Assembly: GCA_946480485.1 (NCBI GenBank)
Contig: CAMLJW010000090.1
Span: 1-14,014 of the forward strand
Direction: 5' to 3'
Origin: an uncultured Streptomyces sp.
GTDB lineage: Bacteria; Actinomycetota; Actinomycetes; Streptomycetales; Streptomycetaceae
Length of the DNA stretch: 14,014 nt
Part shown: positions 13,345-14,014 of the stretch, piece after piece
Layout of the letters: each line of letters starts with the position of its first letter
How positions within the stretch are numbered: position 1 is the stretch's first letter
Notes under the pieces: generated by a model
Seen by the model: the letters and a program-made list of their open reading frames with translations, nothing else
Told to the model about the DNA's origin: nothing
The model's database searches: none
Position numbers and translations under genes: made by a program

Positions 13345-14014
13345 TCACAGCTTCGGTGGTGCCATCGTGAATCGGGCGTTGACCTGGGCGTAGACGTGTT
13401 GGCGTTCGGGTTCGAGGTCCAAAGGGGTGGCGGCGTCTTCAGCGCCTCCGGCGTAGCCGGCGGTGCGCATGGAGCGGGACTGGTCTGCCATTTCGAAGGG
13501 GTGGGCGTTCTCGGCGCCGATGTCGGCGAGCTCGAGGAGGGCGGCGAGGGTAGTGCCGAGGGCTTCGGCGTATTCGCGGGCTCGTTGGACGGCTTCGCGT
13601 ACTGCTTGCTGGCGGGCTTCGCGGTGGGCGGGTGAGTCGGGGCGCAGTGCCCAGTAGGGCCCGTCGACGCGGATGAGGTCCAAGTCGGCCAGTTGGGTGG
13701 TGAGTTCACCGAGTGCGGTGAAGTCGGTGAGTCCGGCGGTGGTGTGGACACGGCCGTGGTAGGCGCGGATGCGTTCGCCGCGGCCGTGTTTCGTCAGTTC
13801 GGGGCTGATGGAGAAGGCTCCTGTCTCCAGCCTTTCGACGGCTTCTCCATATGTCTTGATGAGGTCGAGTGCGGTGGTGTTGCGGCGGGTGAGGTCGTCG
13901 AGGGCAGAGCGTCGGTCGGTGCCGCGAGCGCTGACGGTGATGCTGATGCGGGCGATTTCCGGGTCGACTTCGAGGTGGGCTTCGCCTCGGACGGCGATGC
14001 GGGGGGCTTCTGGA
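13345..14014 (-). CDS. SIMPL (DUF541) domain protein, 5' end beyond the window
   Basis: About 222 codons are visible, from PEAPRIAVRGEAHLEVDPE to ARFTMAPPKL and the stop at 13345-13347. The pattern is that of the SIMPL/DUF541 domain: a first beta strand pair (VRGEAHLEVDPEIARISITV), a helix (RRSALDDLTRRNTTALDLI), a central sheet, and the conserved helix REARQQAVREAVQRAREYAEALG before the closing strand VYAQVNARFTM. The domain appears nearly complete, so the true start is probably only a few residues past base 14014; no signal peptide or membrane segment is visible in what remains. The family is named after a mouse protein linked to innate signalling; bacterial members are poorly understood, some being envelope or stress proteins. 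It runs in the same direction as the protease but is separated by 325 bases. Confidence 0.88.
   Translation of the reverse strand, partial: PEAPRIAVRGEAHLEVDPEIARISITVSARGTDRRSALDDLTRRNTTALDLIKTYGEAVERLETGAFSISPELTKHGRGERIRAYHGRVHTTAGLTDFTALGELTTQLADLDLIRVDGPYWALRPDSPAHREARQQAVREAVQRAREYAEALGTTLAALLELADIGAENAHPFEMADQSRSMRTAGYAGGAEDAATPLDLEPERQHVYAQVNARFTMAPPKL

Noticed and set aside
13061..13393. Small plus-strand gene between the protease and SIMPL genes
   Set aside because: No good ribosome binding site, low-complexity translation, and it overlaps the 3' end of the SIMPL gene on the other strand.

Overview
The window looks like chromosomal DNA from a Streptomyces-type actinomycete. GC is high, wobble positions are strongly G/C, most genes have GGAGG-type ribosome binding sites, starts are often GTG, and several proteins closely resemble Streptomyces families (PolA, PdtaR-like regulator, streptogrisin-type protease). 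A polA ... pdtaR neighbourhood is, from memory, also found in mycobacteria and other Streptomyces.

Left part (1-3540): the 5' end of polA runs leftward off the window. Across a 329-base divergent gap, a molybdopterin oxidoreductase of the FdhF/YdeP family (676-2994) and a hotdog-fold PaaI/MenI-type thioesterase (3052-3540) run rightward, probably as one unit. The divergent gap holds four copies of CTGCCACG, two of them forming a perfect 14-bp palindrome, and a 20-bp near-identical inverted repeat placed before each of the two genes.

Middle part (3541-4719): a two-gene cassette of unknown function, a small secreted lipoprotein-like protein and a single-pass membrane protein joined by an ATGA overlap. 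Its promoter looks leaderless and is preceded by two perfect Streptomyces DnaA boxes in a 15-bp tandem arrangement. This is the most intriguing regulatory arrangement in the window.

Transport part (4997-10730): a complete branched-chain amino acid type ABC importer, livK-livH-livM-livG-livF. The binding protein is separated from the permease and ATPase genes by a strong 14-bp hairpin; livH to livF are overlapping or nearly so. LivM carries an extra N-terminal membrane module of about 280 residues. A 16-bp hairpin ends this operon and also, on the other strand, the convergent ANTAR response regulator gene.

Right part (10853-14014): the PdtaR-type regulator (minus strand), a 73-nt tRNA-like gene with a CAA (Leu) anticodon but a short variable loop, its terminator, and then two minus-strand genes that look less core: a secreted streptogrisin-like serine protease and the 3' portion of a SIMPL (DUF541) protein. 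No transposase, integrase, CRISPR array or rRNA gene was seen.
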